DNA of 64,000 bases, taken from positions 5,084,001 to 5,148,000 of the forward strand of contig NZ_CP029378.1 of the NCBI RefSeq assembly GCF_003268675.1, in the 5' to 3' direction. Both the position numbers and the translations under genes were made by a program. The first letter of the stretch is position 1. Every line of letters begins with the position of its first letter. Positions 18,024 to 27,354 of the stretch are shown here, piece by piece. The DNA comes from Streptomyces bacillaris (GTDB lineage Bacteria; Actinomycetota; Actinomycetes; Streptomycetales; Streptomycetaceae). Under the pieces are notes generated by a model, which had not been told where the DNA came from, did no database searches, and saw only the letters and a program-made list of their open reading frames with translations.

Positions 18024-18393
18024 GGCGGTTTCCGTCCTCGGGACGTCGGATGGGCGGGCGGTCGGAACCTGCACAGGTACCTTCCGACCCTACGACGGTG
18101 GATGCCCGACCGGGACCGGTAGTAAGCGTGACCTAACCCACGGTACCGGTGCACAGGGGGCGCACGGAGTCACGCCTCTCACCAACCGGACGGTGTCAAG
18201 CGCCCGTTGGCGGAGAATCCGTCCGCATACCGGAAGAGCGCTCCTGCATAGTGCACTTGGTCTGTTCAAGTCAAGGTCTGTCTTTTCTCTCGCAACTCCG
18301 ATCGAATGTCGTCACTTGTGACGCGTTCACGCGCGCGGCCCTCTCCATACCCCCCTGGCCGCCACGCGGAACGCCCGGGGAGGACTGCATCAA
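18024..18393. other. Promoter region of the M6 protease gene
   Basis: A 370-base gap between divergent genes with no credible ORF. The segment 18240-18320 is less GC-rich than its surroundings (GTTCAAGTCAAGGTCTGTC and nearby) and probably holds the protease promoter. GGGGAGGA (18377-18384) is a good ribosome-binding site for GTG 18394. Confidence 0.4.
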
Positions 18394-20805
18394 GTGACCA
18401 ATCAGAGACGGGCGCTGCGCGCCGCTGCTGTTGTCGTGGCCATGGCCGCGACGGCTGCGACGGCGTCGACCTTCGCCACCGCCCAGGCGCATGACACCAC
18501 GTCAGGTTCCGTCGCCTCCGCCGCTCCCACCGTCGACCGCCATGACCCGGCGCCCGGCAAGGGACACGTGGAGCACAACCTCGAAGGTCCCTTCAGCGAG
18601 CAGCAGGCAGCGCAGCGGGAGGCCGCGCTGGAGCAGGTGCTCGCCGGGGACAAGAAGGTGACGACCAAGGGCGGTTCCAAGGTCGTCAAGCTCGACGACA
18701 AGAAGTACGTCGAGCTGGGCCGGGAGAAGACCGACAAGATCTTCACCATCCTGCTGGAGTTCGGGGACAAGGTCGACGACACGACCATGTTCGACCCGGA
18801 CGGCGAGGGCCCCAAGCCGCCGGTCAAGAAGTACGGCGGCACGCCCGGCCCGGCGCACAACGAGATCGCCAAGCCGGACCCGAAGCAGGACAACAGCACC
18901 GCCTGGAAGGCCGACTACAACCGGGCGCACTTCGAGAAGCTGTACTTCGGCGAGGGCAAGGGCGTCCACTCGCTCAAGACCTACTACGAGAAGACCTCCT
19001 CGGGCCGCTACTCGGTCGAGGGCGAGGTCTCCGACTGGGTGAAGGTCGAGTACAACGAGGCCCGTTACGGCTCCAACTACTGCGGCCAGTCCAACTGCGC
19101 CAACGTCTGGGACGCGGTCCGCGACGGCGTCAACGCCTGGGTCCGGGACCAGAAGGCCAAGGGCCGCACCGACGCCGAGATCAAGGCGAACCTGGCCGAG
19201 TACGACCAGTGGGACCGCTACGACCACGACGGCGACGGCAACTTCAACGAGCCGGACGGCTACATCGACCACTTCCAGCTGGTCCACGCCGGTGAGGACG
19301 AGTCCGCCGGCGGCGGCGCGCAGGGCGGCGACGCCATCTGGGCGCACCGCTGGTACGCGTACGGCACCAACGCGGGTGCGACCGGCCCGGAGTACAACAA
19401 GGCCGGTGGCGCGCAGATCGGTGACACGGGCATCTGGGTCGGTGACTACACCGTCCAGCCCGAGAACGGCGGCCTGGGTGTCTTCGCCCACGAGTACGCC
19501 CACGACCTCGGTCTGCCGGACCTGTACGACACCTCCGGCGGCGGCGAGAACTCGGTCGGCTTCTGGTCCCTGATGTCGGCGGGCTCCTGGCTCGGCACCG
19601 GCAAGGGCGAGATCGGCAACCTGCCGGGTGACATGACCTCGTGGGACAAGCTCCAGCTGGGCTGGCTCGACTACGACACGGCCAAGGCGGGCAAGACCTC
19701 GCTGCACAAGCTGGGCGTCTCGGAGTACAACACCAAGGACCCGCAGGCGCTCGTCGTCGAGCTGCCGGCCAAGTCCGTCACCACCACCGTCGTCAAGCCC
19801 GCCGAGGGCACCAAGCAGTGGTGGAGCGACCAGGGCGACAACCTGTCGAACACCCTGACCCGTTCGGTCGACCTGTCCGGCAAGTCCTCCGCCGAGCTGG
19901 ACCTTTCGGGCTGGTACGACATCGAGGCCGACTACGACTACCTCTACACCGAGGTGTCCGACAACGGCGGCACGAGCTGGACCGCGCTCGACGGCACCGC
20001 CGACGGCCAGGCCATCCCGCGCGACGCCAGCGACAAGCCGGCGCTGACCGATGTCTCGGGCTCGTACAAGAAGCTCTCCTTCTCGCTGGACGCCTACGCG
20101 GGCAAGAAGGTCGACCTCCGCTTCCGCTACCAGACGGACGGCGGCGCGGGCGGCAAGGGCTTCACCGCCGACGAGATCACCATCGCGGCCGACGGTGCCA
20201 CGCTCTTCTCGGACAACGCCGAGGGCGACGACAACGGCTGGACGGCCAAGGGCTTCTCGCGGATCGGTGAGTCCTTCTCGAAGGACTACCCGCAGTACTA
20301 CATCGCGGAGAACCGCCAGTACGTCAGCTACGACGAGACCCTCAAGGTCGGCCCGTACAACTTCGGCTTCTCCACCACGCGTCCGAGCTGGGTCGAGCAC
20401 TACTCGTACCAGACCGGTCTGCTGATCTGGCTCTGGGACACCTCCCAGAAGGACAACAACACCTCGGTCCACCCGGGCCAGGGTCTGATCCTGCCGATCG
20501 ACGCGCACGCCAAGCCGCTGAAGTGGAAGGACGGCTCGCTCGTCCGGAACAAGATCCAGCCGTTCGACGCCCCGTTCAGCTGGTACCCGAACAAGGGCTT
20601 CACGCTCCACAACGCGGACGTCCCGCTGTACATCAAGCCCGCCCTGGGCAACCCGGTCTTCGACGACCGGAAGGGCACCTACTGGTACAAGGAGAACCCG
20701 ACGGGCAGTGTCAAGGTTTCTGACACCAACACCCGCATCTCCATCGTCCACGAGCCGCTGAACGGTCGCACGATGACCGTGCTGGTCAGCCCCTCGGGTC
20801 GATAG
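18394..20805 (+). CDS. Secreted M6 family metalloprotease (immune inhibitor A type)
   Basis: 803 residues from GTG 18394. A signal peptide (ALRAAAVVVAMAATAATASTFATAQA) is followed by a propeptide. The zinc protease domain carries HEYAH at residues 366-370 in FAHEYAHDLGLPDLYD, the M6 signature, and a downstream SLMSAGSW Met-turn. The C-terminal half has carbohydrate-binding-like beta domains (SAELDLSGWYDIEADYDYLY..., VDLRFRYQTDGG). Such enzymes degrade extracellular protein during development or nutrient scavenging. The coding frame is intact, with a strong terminator after it. Confidence 0.93.
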   Translation: MTNQRRALRAAAVVVAMAATAATASTFATAQAHDTTSGSVASAAPTVDRHDPAPGKGHVEHNLEGPFSEQQAAQREAALEQVLAGDKKVTTKGGSKVVKLDDKKYVELGREKTDKIFTILLEFGDKVDDTTMFDPDGEGPKPPVKKYGGTPGPAHNEIAKPDPKQDNSTAWKADYNRAHFEKLYFGEGKGVHSLKTYYEKTSSGRYSVEGEVSDWVKVEYNEARYGSNYCGQSNCANVWDAVRDGVNAWVRDQKAKGRTDAEIKANLAEYDQWDRYDHDGDGNFNEPDGYIDHFQLVHAGEDESAGGGAQGGDAIWAHRWYAYGTNAGATGPEYNKAGGAQIGDTGIWVGDYTVQPENGGLGVFAHEYAHDLGLPDLYDTSGGGENSVGFWSLMSAGSWLGTGKGEIGNLPGDMTSWDKLQLGWLDYDTAKAGKTSLHKLGVSEYNTKDPQALVVELPAKSVTTTVVKPAEGTKQWWSDQGDNLSNTLTRSVDLSGKSSAELDLSGWYDIEADYDYLYTEVSDNGGTSWTALDGTADGQAIPRDASDKPALTDVSGSYKKLSFSLDAYAGKKVDLRFRYQTDGGAGGKGFTADEITIAADGATLFSDNAEGDDNGWTAKGFSRIGESFSKDYPQYYIAENRQYVSYDETLKVGPYNFGFSTTRPSWVEHYSYQTGLLIWLWDTSQKDNNTSVHPGQGLILPIDAHAKPLKWKDGSLVRNKIQPFDAPFSWYPNKGFTLHNADVPLYIKPALGNPVFDDRKGTYWYKENPTGSVKVSDTNTRISIVHEPLNGRTMTVLVSPSGR

Positions 20806-20831
20806 TTTTGTAAAACCGCAGGTCAGAGCAT

Positions 20832-20867
20832 GATCGGCCGTCGCCCTCTAGCGGGCGGCGGCCGATC
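20832..20867 (+). terminator. Hairpin terminator after the M6 protease gene
   Basis: A 15-bp stem with one mismatch (20832-20846 with 20853-20867), a 6-base loop and a following GTGTTT. It starts 26 bases after the protease stop. Confidence 0.85.
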
Positions 20868-20929
20868 GTGTTTAGGTGCGTCTTGTTCACATCCTTATTG
20901 ACGCGACGTCTCACGGGGGAGTGCGGATC

Positions 20930-21322
20930 ATGGCAGGCGGAGGTTTCTGCAGGTTGCCGAACGGCTCGGTGGTGGTGGCCCTGACCCTCACCAGACCGAG
21001 CGGTACGGGCGCGGAGCCAGGTGCTCCGGTACGAGTGCTGGTCCACGCCGCGAACCGGGCGCGCGCCCTGACCAGGCTGCGCAATCTGGGGCTGCGGGCG
21101 GTCTATCTGCGCGGCAACGCAGCCCCGCCGACACCGGACGAGGTGACGGCGGTGCTGCACCACCCGGACGGCCTGCTGTGGCGCGGCGCGCCGACGGCGG
21201 ACGGGCCGGGCGAGGGGCCGCAGGGGCACCTGACGCTCCAGTCGGGCCAGGAGCTGTGGCACCCGATCCGGGCCCTGCTGGGCCCGGCGGGGCATGCGGG
21301 ACCGGCCCGCCCGGCGGCGTAG
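20930..21322 (+). CDS. Conserved hypothetical protein
   Basis: 130 residues from ATG 20930, chosen because GGGGGAG lies 9 bases upstream; an ATG at 20876 would overlap the hairpin region and lacks a ribosome-binding site. The protein begins MAGGGFCRLPNGSVVVALTLTRPSG and reads as a small soluble alpha/beta protein with HPDGLLWRGAPTADGP and GQELWHPIRALLG. No family recognised. It stands alone between the protease terminator and the convergent pncA. Confidence 0.65.
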   Translation: MAGGGFCRLPNGSVVVALTLTRPSGTGAEPGAPVRVLVHAANRARALTRLRNLGLRAVYLRGNAAPPTPDEVTAVLHHPDGLLWRGAPTADGPGEGPQGHLTLQSGQELWHPIRALLGPAGHAGPARPAA

Positions 21323-21396
21323 GGGCGGGCCGTACGCGGTCGCAGCGGCGGCTGGAGGCCCCGGGACCTGCGGGGCTCCCCGGGGCTTTCGCCCGC

Positions 21397-21993
21397 CTAC
21401 AGGGCCTCGGCCACGACGGGCTTGCCGGAGAGCTTCACGCCGGCCGCCCGCAGCTCGTCCAGGGCCTTCTCGGTGGTCGCCGGGGCCACCCCGGCGGTCA
21501 GGTCGAGCAGCACGTGCGTGACGAAGCCCTCACGGGACGCGTCCAGGGCGGTGGCCCGCACGCAGTGGTCGGTGGCGATGCCGACCACGTCGACCTCGGT
21601 GACGGACCGGTCGCGCAGCCACTGGGCGAGCGTGGTGCCGTTCTCGTCGGTGCCCTCGAAACCGCTGTACGCGGCCGAGTAGGCGCCCTTGTCGAAGACG
21701 GCCTCGATGGCCCCGGAGGCGACGGCGGGCGCGAAGTTCGGGTGGAAGCCCACCCCCTCCGTCCCGGCGACGCAGTGCACCGGCCAGGAGTCGACGAAGT
21801 CCGGGGTCTCGGAGAAGTGGCCCCCGGGGTCCACGTGGTGGTCCCGGGTGGCCACCACGTGCCGGTAGCCGGGCTGGGCCGCCCCGATGAGGTCGGTGAT
21901 GGCGGCGGCGACATCGGCACCACCCGCCACCGCGAGGCTGCCGCCCTCGCAGAAGTCGTTCTGAACGTCCACGACGATCAATGCGCGGTGCAT
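21397..21993 (-). CDS. pncA: Nicotinamidase (isochorismatase superfamily)
   Basis: 198 residues. The catalytic triad fits Asp in IVVDVQNDFCEGG, Lys in VFDKGAYSAAYSGF and Cys in GIATDHCVRATALDA. Metal-binding residues D-x-H lie in TRDHHVDPGGHF. It hydrolyses nicotinamide to nicotinate in NAD salvage. The next gene in the same direction upstream is the matching nicotinate phosphoribosyltransferase, so both salvage steps are side by side. Confidence 0.93.
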   Translation of the reverse strand: MHRALIVVDVQNDFCEGGSLAVAGGADVAAAITDLIGAAQPGYRHVVATRDHHVDPGGHFSETPDFVDSWPVHCVAGTEGVGFHPNFAPAVASGAIEAVFDKGAYSAAYSGFEGTDENGTTLAQWLRDRSVTEVDVVGIATDHCVRATALDASREGFVTHVLLDLTAGVAPATTEKALDELRAAGVKLSGKPVVAEAL

Positions 21994-22152
21994 GGCGGGT
22001 GTCCTTCGGTGGGGGAGCGGTGGGGAGGGGAGTGATGCTTCAACGTTCACAGTTCATGGGCTGCCCATGAGCGTAGAGACTAGGGGCCGACAATCAACCC
22101 CTACCCACTTCAGCCCGCGGGGCGGCCACCCCGGTCCGTGGGGCGACCGATC

Positions 22153-22177
22153 CAGCCCGTCCGGCGTTTGAGGACGG
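22153..22177. repeat. Dispersed Streptomyces-type intergenic repeat, copy 1
   Basis: The element begins CAGCCCGTCCGGCGTTTGAG and continues to 22177. A close relative is at 32060-32083 in this window (CAGCCCCTCCGGCGCTTGAG). From memory, near-identical 25-mers occur many times between genes of Streptomyces chromosomes. Followed here by a GC-rich hairpin-forming stretch between pncB and pncA. Confidence 0.6.
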
Positions 22178-22224
22178 AACCCTCGCGGCGGGGACCCCGC
22201 ACCTTCCGGCCCGAACCCGGGGCC

Positions 22225-23553
22225 TCACGCGTACTCCGTACCGATCACCGGCTCGCCCCGCGACAGCTGCATCGCCGACAGCGGCAGCCCCGCCCGGGCC
22301 GCGACATGCCGCTCCCGGGCCGCCTCCAGCGGCTCCCGGGCCACCACCTCGCCGCCCCGCACCAGCTCCACCAGCAGCTCGCGCCCGGCCAGCTCCTCCG
22401 GGACCGCCCCGGTGCCGACCACCTCGGCCTCGGCCACCCCGTGCTCGTCCACCCGGCGCGCGGCCCACTTGCGGCCGCCCTTCGACGCCTTCGCGCCCAG
22501 CGACTTCTTCGCCACCGGCACCAGCCGAGCGTCCGGCTCCGCCGACCCGGCGCGGGCCACCAGCTTGTAGACCATCGAGCACGTCGGGTGCCCGCTCCCG
22601 GTGACCAGCTGGGTGCCGACCCCGTACGCGTCCACCGGCGCGGCCGCCAGCGAGGCGATCGCGTACTCGTCCAGGTCCGAGGTCACCACGATCTTGGTGC
22701 CCGTCGCCCCCAGCTCGTCCAGCTGCTGCCGCACCCGGTGCGCGACCAGCAGCAGGTCCCCGGAGTCGATCCGTACGGCACCCAGCTCGGGCCCCGCGAT
22801 CTCCACCGCCGCCCGCACCGCCTCGGCCACGTCGTAGGTGTCGACCAGCAGCGTGGTGCCCCGGCCCAGCGAGTCCACCTGGGCCCGGAACGCGTCCCGC
22901 TCGGTGTCGTGCAGCAGGGTGAAGGCGTGCGCGCTGGTGCCGACCGTCGGGATCCCGTACCGGAACCCGGCCGCCAGGTCCGAGGTGGCGTCGAACCCGC
23001 CGACGTACGCCGCACGGGCCGAGGCCACCGCCGACAGCTCGTGGGTGCGCCGCGCCCCCATCTCGATCAGCCGGCGCCCCCCGGCGGCGGCCGACATCCG
23101 CGAGGCGGCCGCCGCGATGGCGGAGTCGTGGTTGAGGATCGAGAGGATCACCGTCTCCAGCAGCACGCACTCCGCGAAGGAGCCCTCCACCCGCAGGACG
23201 GGCGAGCCCGGGAAGTACACCTCGCCCTCCGGGTAGCCCCAGATGTCGCCGCTGAAGCGGTAGTCCGCCAGCCATTGCAGGGTCGGCTCGTCCACGATGC
23301 GCTGCTGGCGCAGGAAGCCGATCATCTCGTCGTCGAAGTGGAAGTTCTCCACCGCGTCCAGCACCCGGCCGGTGCCCGCGACGACCCCGTACCGCCGCCC
23401 CTCGGGCAGCCGGCGGGTGAACGCCTCGAAGACGGAGCGGCGGGAGGCGGTGCCCGCCTTGAGTGCCGCCTGCACCATGGTCAGCTCGTACTGGTCGGTG
23501 AAGAGCGCGGTCGACGGAACGCCGACCCGTCGCCCGAGGTCCGCTGAGTTCAT
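22225..23553 (-). CDS. pncB: Nicotinate phosphoribosyltransferase
   Basis: 442 residues. Starts with STALFTDQYELTMVQAALKAGTASRRSVFEAFTRRLP, the conserved N-terminal signature, and contains RVEGSFAECVLLETVILSILNHDS and RIDSGDLLLVAHRVR, the phosphoribosyl-binding region. It makes nicotinate mononucleotide from nicotinate and PRPP, the step after PncA. Divergent from clpS across about 80 bases. Confidence 0.95.
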   Translation of the reverse strand: MNSADLGRRVGVPSTALFTDQYELTMVQAALKAGTASRRSVFEAFTRRLPEGRRYGVVAGTGRVLDAVENFHFDDEMIGFLRQQRIVDEPTLQWLADYRFSGDIWGYPEGEVYFPGSPVLRVEGSFAECVLLETVILSILNHDSAIAAAASRMSAAAGGRRLIEMGARRTHELSAVASARAAYVGGFDATSDLAAGFRYGIPTVGTSAHAFTLLHDTERDAFRAQVDSLGRGTTLLVDTYDVAEAVRAAVEIAGPELGAVRIDSGDLLLVAHRVRQQLDELGATGTKIVVTSDLDEYAIASLAAAPVDAYGVGTQLVTGSGHPTCSMVYKLVARAGSAEPDARLVPVAKKSLGAKASKGGRKWAARRVDEHGVAEAEVVGTGAVPEELAGRELLVELVRGGEVVAREPLEAARERHVAARAGLPLSAMQLSRGEPVIGTEYA

Positions 23554-23632
23554 GGCTGGGATGCTACCCCCTATTCGTCAAAGTGACGAGATGTGGGGTC
23601 CGTTTGTGCGCCGGACCCGTCCGGGTGGCAGC

Positions 23633-23950
23633 ATGGGACAGGTGAGCGTTGCTACCCCGCTGGAGATCGAACGTCCCGATTCGGCCGAGGAGACCTTCGT
23701 GGTCCCTGAGCCGGACGTCCCGTGGGTGACGCTCGTCCACAACGACCCGGTCAACCTGATGAGCTATGTGACCTATGTCTTCCAGGCCTACTTCGGCTAC
23801 TCGAAGGACAAGGCCCACAAGCTCATGCTGGACGTGCACCAGAAGGGCCGCGCCGTCGTCTCCAGCGGGAGCCGCGAGGAGATGGAGCGCGACGTCCAGG
23901 CCATGCACGGTTACGGGCTGTGGGCCACCCTCACCCAGGACCGCAACTAG
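23633..23950 (+). CDS. clpS: ATP-dependent Clp protease adaptor ClpS
   Basis: 105 residues from ATG 23633 (GTG 23642 is nearly as good). The ClpS core is complete: PWVTLVHNDPVNLMSYVTYVFQAYFGYSKDKAHKLMLDVHQKGRAVV. The HNDPVNLM segment carries the residues that recognise N-degron residues, and the protein delivers such substrates to ClpC or ClpA. The following DUF2017 gene is its regular neighbour in actinobacteria. Confidence 0.95.
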   Translation: MGQVSVATPLEIERPDSAEETFVVPEPDVPWVTLVHNDPVNLMSYVTYVFQAYFGYSKDKAHKLMLDVHQKGRAVVSSGSREEMERDVQAMHGYGLWATLTQDRN

Positions 23951-24019
23951 CCCCCGGCCCCGGGGCCGCGACCGCCGCCCCGGCGTCCCTGCCCCGTCCG
24001 TCCCACCATCGGAGAATCC

Positions 24020-24631
24020 ATGGCCGGCCATTTCGAGGCCACCCCGGGCGGCGGCGCGGCCGTCGCGCTCGACGAGGTCGAGATCTCGATCCTGCGCTCC
24101 CTCGCCGTGCAGCTGCTCGAACTGATCGGTCCGGGCGACACCCCCGCCGAGGGTGAGGACCCGCTCGCCGCGCTCTTCGCCGAAGGGCCCAGCAAGCCGC
24201 CCTCCGACCCGGCCCTCGCCCGGCTCTTCCCCGACGCGTACGGCGGCCCCGACGGGTCCGCCCCCGAGGGCACGAGCGAGGAGGAGCTGCGGGAGCTGTC
24301 CGCCGAGTTCCGCCGCTTCACCGAGATGGACCTGCGCTCCCGCAAGCGCGAGGACGCCCTCGCCGTCGTACGGACGCTGGACGCCCTCTCGCCCGCCGGG
24401 GACGGCGCGGCCGTGCTCACGCTCACCGCCCTGGAGTGCCGCGCCTGGCTCGGCGCGCTCAACGACCTGCGCCTCACCATCGGCACCCGGCTGGAGGTCT
24501 CCGACGAGGACGAGGGCGAGAACGGCTCGCTCTACCGGCTCCCCGACAGCGACCCGCGCAAGCCCATGGTGATGGCCTATCTCTGGCTCGGCGCGCTCCA
24601 GGAAACGCTCGTCGAAACCCTGATGCCGTAA
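24020..24631 (+). CDS. DUF2017 family protein
   Basis: 203 residues beginning MAGHFEATPGGGAAVALDEVEISILRSLAVQLLELIG, mostly helical, with RFTEMDLRSRKREDALAVVRTLD and a C-terminal LWLGALQETLVETLM. The family is regularly encoded beside clpS in actinobacteria and is presumed linked to Clp-dependent proteolysis, but no biochemical role is known to me. 69 bases separate it from clpS, and the two are probably cotranscribed. Confidence 0.88.
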   Translation: MAGHFEATPGGGAAVALDEVEISILRSLAVQLLELIGPGDTPAEGEDPLAALFAEGPSKPPSDPALARLFPDAYGGPDGSAPEGTSEEELRELSAEFRRFTEMDLRSRKREDALAVVRTLDALSPAGDGAAVLTLTALECRAWLGALNDLRLTIGTRLEVSDEDEGENGSLYRLPDSDPRKPMVMAYLWLGALQETLVETLMP

Positions 24632-24914
24632 TCGGGGCCGCTCCCGTCCCGGGCCGGTCCGCGCATACTCCGCGCACACTCCGTTCGCTCAACGGACGCT
24701 CAGATCCGGGTAATGATCGCCCCAAGACATAAGTGCCTTTCCTGGCGGATGGGGTTTCTTGTCCGCTTTTATCTGTGGGGTGCGCCACAGAATGTCCCAC
24801 GGTGTCCTGTGACGGCCGTGATAAATCTTCACGATCGCCCGGGGACGCCACCCCTGTTCCCGGGGGTCGCCACGAGCCGGCCGAACGCCGGTGGCACTCC
24901 ATCCATATCCGGGG

Positions 24915-24931
24915 GGATCAGGACCTGATCC
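24915..24931. promoter_or_regulatory. Palindrome in the 345-base leader of the amino-acid permease gene
   Basis: GGATCAGG-A-CCTGATCC is a perfect 8-bp inverted repeat, 46 bases before the permease start. The rest of the gap (24632-24976) has no gene but a mildly AT-rich part at 24740-24835 likely to contain the promoter. The palindrome may be an operator or a 5' UTR hairpin. Confidence 0.45.
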
Positions 24932-24976
24932 GCAGCCTTGAGGGCGCGGATCGGCGTGGAGAAAGGCGCACCACAC

Positions 24977-26422
24977 ATGACATCGGCACGGGTCGACGAG
25001 GGACAGGCCGACAGCGGAAAGCCCGGCGCGGGCGCCGCGGCGGCCGAGACCAGTGGCGAGGGGTACCAGCGAGGTCTGGGAGCCCGTCAGATTCAGATGA
25101 TCGCCATCGGCGGAGCCATCGGTACCGGGCTCTTCCTCGGCGCGGGCAAAGCGATCGACCGGGCCGGACCCAGCCTCATCCTGGCCTACTGCCTCGCGGG
25201 CCTGGTCATCTTCTTCATCATGCGGGCGCTGGGCGAACTGCTCATGTACCGCCCGGTGTCCGGCTCCTTCTCGGAGTACGCGCGCGAATTCATCGGCCCC
25301 TTCTTCGGATTCGTCACCGGCTGGACGTACTGGCTGTTCTGGGTCGTCACCGGAATCACCGAAGTCACCGCCGCCGCCACCTATATGACGTACTGGTGGG
25401 ACATTCCCCAGTGGCTCTCCGCGCTCGTCTTCACCGTCATTCTCTACGGTGCCAACCTGATCTCCGTGAAGCTCTTCGGTGAGCTGGAGTTCTGGTTCTC
25501 CATGGTCAAGGTCACCGCGATCGTCGGCATGATCCTCATCTGCGCCGGCGTCCTGACCATCGGCTTCTCCGACGCGGGCGACACCGCGACCGTCTCCAAT
25601 CTCTGGAACGACGGCGGGTTCTTCCCGAACGGCATCGGCGGCATGCTGATGACGCTCCAGATCGTCATGTTCGCCTTCCTCGCCGTCGAACTCGTCGGCG
25701 TCACGGCGGGCGAGTCCAAGGACCCCAAGACCGTACTGCCCAAGGCCATCAACACCGTGCCGTGGCGCATCGCCGTCTTCTACGTCGGCGCCCTGATCAT
25801 GATCCTGTCGGTCGTGCCGTGGTCCACCTTCAAGCCGGGCGTCTCGCCGTTCGTGAAGGCCTTCGAGGAGATGGGGCTCGGCATCGGCGCCGCCATCGTC
25901 AACTTCGTCGTCCTGACCGCGGCGCTCTCCTCCTGCAACTCCGGCATGTACTCCACCGGCCGCATGCTCCGCGACCTGGCCATGAACGGACAGGGCCCGC
26001 GCGCCTTCACCAAGCTGACGAAGAACGGCCTGCCGCTCACCGGCACCACCTTCTCCGCCGCCCTGATGCTCGTCGGCGTCTGGATCAACTACCAGTGGCC
26101 GGGCGAGGCGTTCAACTACGTCGTCTCCTTCGCGACCATCTCCGGCATGTGGGCCTGGATCATGATCCTGATCAGCCAGATCCGCTACCGCCGCCTGGCC
26201 GACCAGGGCGTGCTCCCGCACTCCTCGTTCAAGGCCCCGGGCGCCCCGTACACGAGCTGGTTCGCGCTCTGCTTCATCGGCATGGTCATCGTGATGATGG
26301 CGGTCGACAAGGACGCCCGGATCTCGCTCTACTGCGCCCCGCTCTGGGCGCTGGTCCTCGGCGTCTCCTACCTGGTGCTCAAGTCGCGCAACCCGGAGAA
26401 CACCGCCTTCGCCAAGCGCTGA
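24977..26422 (+). CDS. Amino acid permease (APC superfamily, AAT family)
   Basis: 481 residues from ATG 24977. After a Gly/Ala-rich cytoplasmic tail the first helix carries IQMIAIGGAIGTGLFLGAGKAI, the substrate-binding signature of amino-acid/polyamine antiporters. Twelve hydrophobic segments follow, and SSCNSGMYSTGRMLRDLAMNGQGPRAFTK is the conserved helix-8 loop. Closest in pattern to GABA, D-serine/D-alanine/glycine or aromatic permeases of the CycA/GabP/AroP group. Substrate not resolvable. It is monocistronic, with a palindrome upstream and a strong terminator downstream. Confidence 0.9.
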   Translation: MTSARVDEGQADSGKPGAGAAAAETSGEGYQRGLGARQIQMIAIGGAIGTGLFLGAGKAIDRAGPSLILAYCLAGLVIFFIMRALGELLMYRPVSGSFSEYAREFIGPFFGFVTGWTYWLFWVVTGITEVTAAATYMTYWWDIPQWLSALVFTVILYGANLISVKLFGELEFWFSMVKVTAIVGMILICAGVLTIGFSDAGDTATVSNLWNDGGFFPNGIGGMLMTLQIVMFAFLAVELVGVTAGESKDPKTVLPKAINTVPWRIAVFYVGALIMILSVVPWSTFKPGVSPFVKAFEEMGLGIGAAIVNFVVLTAALSSCNSGMYSTGRMLRDLAMNGQGPRAFTKLTKNGLPLTGTTFSAALMLVGVWINYQWPGEAFNYVVSFATISGMWAWIMILISQIRYRRLADQGVLPHSSFKAPGAPYTSWFALCFIGMVIVMMAVDKDARISLYCAPLWALVLGVSYLVLKSRNPENTAFAKR

Positions 26423-26602
26423 CCCGGGCTCCGCCGAGCATCCCACCTGCTTGCGCCGAGCACCGACCCCGAGGGTGGGCCGTCGACCACCACCCACCCC
26501 CCCTACGACCCCGAGGGCGGGCCCGATCACCCCGGGCCCTGGACCGGCCCTCCTCCCGGGCGCCCCGGCCACTCCCCTTCCCCCCACGGCCCGGCGTCCA
26601 CC

Positions 26603-26647
26603 ATGCGGGCCCTCACGTACCACCCACCGGTACGCGAGGGCCCGCAT
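26603..26647 (+). terminator. Long hairpin terminator downstream of the permease gene
   Basis: A 19-bp stem with a single mismatch (26603-26621 and 26629-26647) and a 7-base loop, 180 bases after the permease stop. The bases between carry two imperfect copies of GACCCCGAGGG. No gene is seen in 26423-26861. Confidence 0.75.
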
Positions 26648-26682
26648 GCTCAGACCGACCGGCAACCGGGGGGCGGCGTCGC

Positions 26683-26790
26683 GGGGCTGGGCACGCGCAT
26701 CTGCGGCGTTGTCGTCAATCACCAACTTCCCCAAGCTCTCGGCTTCGCTCGAACAGGGGAGACCCCATCGCGTTGACTCAATCCTCCGCC
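26683..26790. repeat. Possible dispersed repeat element upstream of mec
   Basis: A non-coding block containing TGCGGCGTTGTCGTC, CCAAGCTCTCGGCTTCGCTC and GGGGAGACCCCATCGCGTTG. Its base use is unlike neighbouring intergenic DNA, and I have a recollection of near-identical blocks between genes in other Streptomyces genomes. The call rests on that recollection and on the composition, not on any comparison. Confidence 0.35.
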
Positions 26791-26861
26791 CTGCATCTGC
26801 ACGCACCCAGCCCCGCTCCTTCTCCCACCCCCCGGTTCCCGGTCGGTCTTATCCTGGCGCC

Positions 26862-27284
26862 ATGCTGACCATCACCCAGGCGCTCCACGACCAGATCGTC
26901 GCCCACGCCCGCGCCGACCACCCCGACGAGGCGTGCGGCGTGGTGGCGGGTCCGGCCGGGACCGGGCGCCCCGAGCGCTTCATCCCCATGCTCAACGCCG
27001 CCCGCTCGCCCACGTTCTACGAGTTCGACTCCGGCGACCTCCTCAAGCTCTACCGCGAGATGGACGACCGCGACGAGGAGCCCGTGATCATCTACCACTC
27101 GCACACCGCGACCGAGGCCTACCCCTCCCGCACCGACGTGACGTACGCCAACGAGCCCGGCGCCCACTACGTCCTGGTCTCCACCGCCGACACCGACGGC
27201 TCGGGCCCCTTCCAGTTCCGCTCGTACCGCATCGTGGACGGCGAGATCACCGAGGAAGACGTGCAGGTCGTCGAGGCGTACTGA
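26862..27284 (+). CDS. mec: Mec-type JAMM/Mov34 metalloprotease
   Basis: 140 residues from ATG 26862. The JAMM zinc site is complete: Glu23 in DEACG, His79 and His81 in YHSHTATEAYPSRTD, Ser89 and Asp92. In Mycobacterium tuberculosis the homologue Mec releases cysteine from the CysO-cysteine adduct made by CysM. Its partners cysO and cysM lie 3.5 kb downstream on the same strand, separated by a B12 importer operon. In the mycobacterial arrangement the three genes are contiguous, so this locus looks split. Confidence 0.9.
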   Translation: MLTITQALHDQIVAHARADHPDEACGVVAGPAGTGRPERFIPMLNAARSPTFYEFDSGDLLKLYREMDDRDEEPVIIYHSHTATEAYPSRTDVTYANEPGAHYVLVSTADTDGSGPFQFRSYRIVDGEITEEDVQVVEAY

Positions 27285-27354
27285 GCCTCGCCGCTCCTTC
27301 CCGGGGGCCCCGCCGACCCTCCGGACCCGTCTGGCACACTGCACCCCAGACCCG

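Noticed and set aside
27329..27351. GTCTGG/CCAGAC hairpin as a mec terminator
   Set aside because: The stem is only 6 bp with an 11-base loop and directly precedes the riboswitch; too weak to call separately.
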